Origin: Sipunculus nudus
Lineage: Eukaryota; Annelida; Sipuncula; Golfingiida; Sipunculidae
DNA: 64,000 nucleotides
Assembly (NCBI GenBank): GCA_026874595.1
Contig: CM049313.1
Span: 21,813,508 to 21,877,507 of the forward strand
Direction: 5' to 3'
The first letter of the stretch is position 1; each line of letters begins with the position of its first letter. The notes beneath the pieces were generated by a model. It was not told where the DNA came from, searched no databases, and saw only the letters and a program-made list of their open reading frames with translations. Both the position numbers and the translations under genes were made by a program. Shown here one piece after another: positions 61,641 through 64,000 of the stretch.

Positions 61641-64000
61641 ATATTGCTTTACCTTGAATTATCTGGAAAATTATTTAACGGCATGGAACCCATTCATGAG
61701 CCGTCTTGAAATAACTAATTGAATAATGAAATCAGATTTAAAGCGGGTCATATGAACTTCCTGATCGTTTACTTATAGACGTTTAGTCCCTATCTGTCTC
61801 CCTGTCTGTATCTCTCTCCACAGCTGCCATTATTATATCTCGAATAACTATGCGCACAGGTTTTGTCCAACAAATGTACGCTTTGAGTTTAAAAGCAAGT
61901 GGTATCGATTAGGTACTAATCGATATGGATACTTCCTCGAAAATACGTTTCCCTGAGAAAGGCTACATGTACATGGTGCATGTGCATCCTTGCATTTAAA
62001 TATATATTGTCAATTGATACCTCACCGCATATATAGATTATATTGATTAGCCTGGCAATTATACTAATATAAAATGTAGAAAACGAAAGGGCTGACAAAG
62101 TTTAGGAAATATGATCTGGAAAAATGCTACATTTTAAAATGACAACAATTGCAAAATTTATATTTATAAATTGCAAATAAATATCAATTACATGCTATAT
62201 GAATGATTCAATTTTATTTAAATTGATAAATATTAGGATTAATATTAAAATATTCAGATTTATAAAGAATAATATTGGATTCTACCGTCAGTTACCCATT
62301 ATGAATATCTTATATAGGTTAGCATTGGCTGCTGCTAAAAATTAGAAAATTGCACACATGATGATATAATAACTTACTCGACTGTTAGAGTGAAGCTCGT
62401 ATGCTTATATTCATAATATAAGTGATAGAATGGTATGACCGTTTTATTATATGTTCACTTGAACTTATTCTGTCGTAGTATTTTTAAGAACACTGGAGAT
62501 ATAAAGAGTTTATAAAAAAAGGGATTCAAGCGCCTGTGTACATACACATCTTTACATACATATATTTACGCAAGGATGTATTAGTGAAACATCTGGCCAC
62601 ACGCCAGCGTATATGTCAGCATTGGCACTCGAATATGATTAATCCGCGATAGACCAGGAACCATTAAATGATAAGGATCCTGATTATGTCACATCTGAAA
62701 CCAGATCACTGTTTGTACAATAACAATACACGAATATTTGCGGTCAGTATACGGTAAAAAAAAATCTACGTCACGTTGCACTTACAAGTGCCAATGAAAT
62801 AGGATATATGAATCACGCTCCACTCTTAATGCATGTGTTATGTTGCCAAAGTTTACTGGTGGACGGACCAGGAAGGGCCAGCGTATACCCCATCACGGAT
62901 TTTATGACATAGACACTTTTAGATCCCCAAGTATGTCCAATTAATATATTATAATGTTAACATTATTTTGCGATACATGCACTACCTTTAGGCCATTAAA
63001 ATACAACCACGTCAAAAGCACGGCACCCGCAGGTAGCCTTGAAATAGGTAAGGGTTTGTTAATGCCAATGTCTTGCTTAACATTTGACATATTCATTTCA
63101 AGTAAAGTGTTTTGTATTTGCAGAAAGTGGGGAAAGAGATAAAAAATAATCATATAATCGTATCATGTGATTTTTGTTGAATGAACAATTAATAACGATA
63201 TTAATATAATTTCTTGAAAAAATGGTTGATTTCATGGGTTTTCTTCAAACATATCAAGTTGGTGTTTTCTTTACAAAATAATGTAGACATTTCTAAATAC
63301 ATTATAGTTTCTGTCAATCCTAAATGCACTATTGTTTATTTGACCATATATACACAGATTTATATGAGATTGTTTATGAGGTGTTCTGTGTTCCTCTCTC
63401 GATGTACCTTACCGTTACGCTTCTCTAATTCCATAATTAGTCATTCTTTTGAAAATGAGTATGTAAACACCAGTCAACACTTTCTCTCAGATCATGTTGA
63501 ATGTATATTAGTCTGTAATGACATTTAATATTCTCCATTAATAAGCCTTAACCCGTTGTTAACCCTTATGAAATGTTGTGAAGGTTTTATCCTGAAGACT
63601 GAAGGAAGACGTAATTTACTTTGGAATCTTCGAAAATCCAGGCCCAGTGGATCAGGCCAATATAGTACAAGATAACGAGCGGCGTCATACCACAAATTAT
63701 AGACAAGGTTGCAAGTTTCAATTATCATGCATTAATTTTAATTGGCTTCTATTGCTGTTTTATTTTATTGTGGTTAATACCTCGTGTACCCATTTGTAAT
63801 TGTTTTTCATGTTGTTGTTGATACAGACATATTCCCGATCCAGTTCGAAGAGTGTTACGTTTCATCTTTTTTATACGAACGAATTAATATATCTATTTGT
63901 TATATTTTGTGCTTGGAGTAAGTTTGCTTTTTTTCTAAGGCATAACTTTCGGTGGCATAACTTCTTGGGGTCAAAAGATTTTTATTTTCTCTATGAATTA
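61641..64000. other. Intergenic, nothing recognised
   Basis: AT-rich. The 104-codon frame at 63,214-63,528 has no domain or gene context. Confidence 0.5.

Noticed and set aside
63214-63528. 104-codon frame
   Set aside because: AT-rich, hydrophobic by composition, no recognisable feature.

Overview
This window is a repeat-rich, AT-rich, intron-bearing animal nuclear genome segment. A marine lophotrochozoan is most likely, probably a bivalve. The reasons are a collagen-less secreted C1q-domain gene of the type massively expanded in bivalves, long (TA)n arrays in introns, Penelope-like and LINE fragments, and several families of non-coding repeats carrying GACG-rich tracts and AGGTCA half-sites. 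The species was not identified.

Layout. (1) 1-7,880: the 3' part of a plus-strand M28-family zinc peptidase gene. Exons are at 2,644-2,896, 3,911-4,036 and 7,786-7,880, and the 5' exons lie off the left edge. Its introns hold a 180-bp tandem array, a tRNA-derived SINE, microsatellites and a 2.3-kb family A repeat. (2) 7,900-18,750: no recognised gene; an LTR remnant, tandem 430-bp and 278-bp repeats, and a fold-back element with a (TA)n-expanded arm. (3) 18,756-20,145: a complete three-exon secreted C1q-domain gene with TATA box and poly(A) signal. (4) 20,800-26,300: a hAT-like element with an 8-bp target duplication plus small repeats. (5) 26,393-28,930: a broken copy of a multicopy uncharacterised invertebrate gene family. 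(6) 28,990-39,900: LINE remnants, a one-exon C1q pseudogene with a stop codon, a TA-flanked MITE and a full-length family A repeat. (7) 39,950-58,930: a complete eight-exon minus-strand M28 peptidase gene predicted to encode 364 residues, whose introns are packed with family A/B repeats, a Penelope-like fragment, a LINE fragment and an LTR. (8) 59,480-61,510: a strictly phased 28-bp minisatellite (72 units) just upstream of that gene. (9) 61,650-64,000: nothing recognised.

The two M28 genes lie tail to tail. In the exons that can be compared they share exon phases, one exon length (126 nt) and strong protein similarity, so they are duplicates. Both end in a hydrophobic C-terminal tail encoded by a separate last exon, which suggests surface anchoring, most convincingly for the minus-strand gene. 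The C1q gene between them encodes a secreted lectin-like or immune-type globular head. No functional link between it and the peptidases is visible. The most unusual signals are the minisatellite, which is open over long runs in all three forward frames and has a 10-unit higher-order period, and the dispersed repeats carrying tight direct repeats of the nuclear-receptor half-site AGGTCA.
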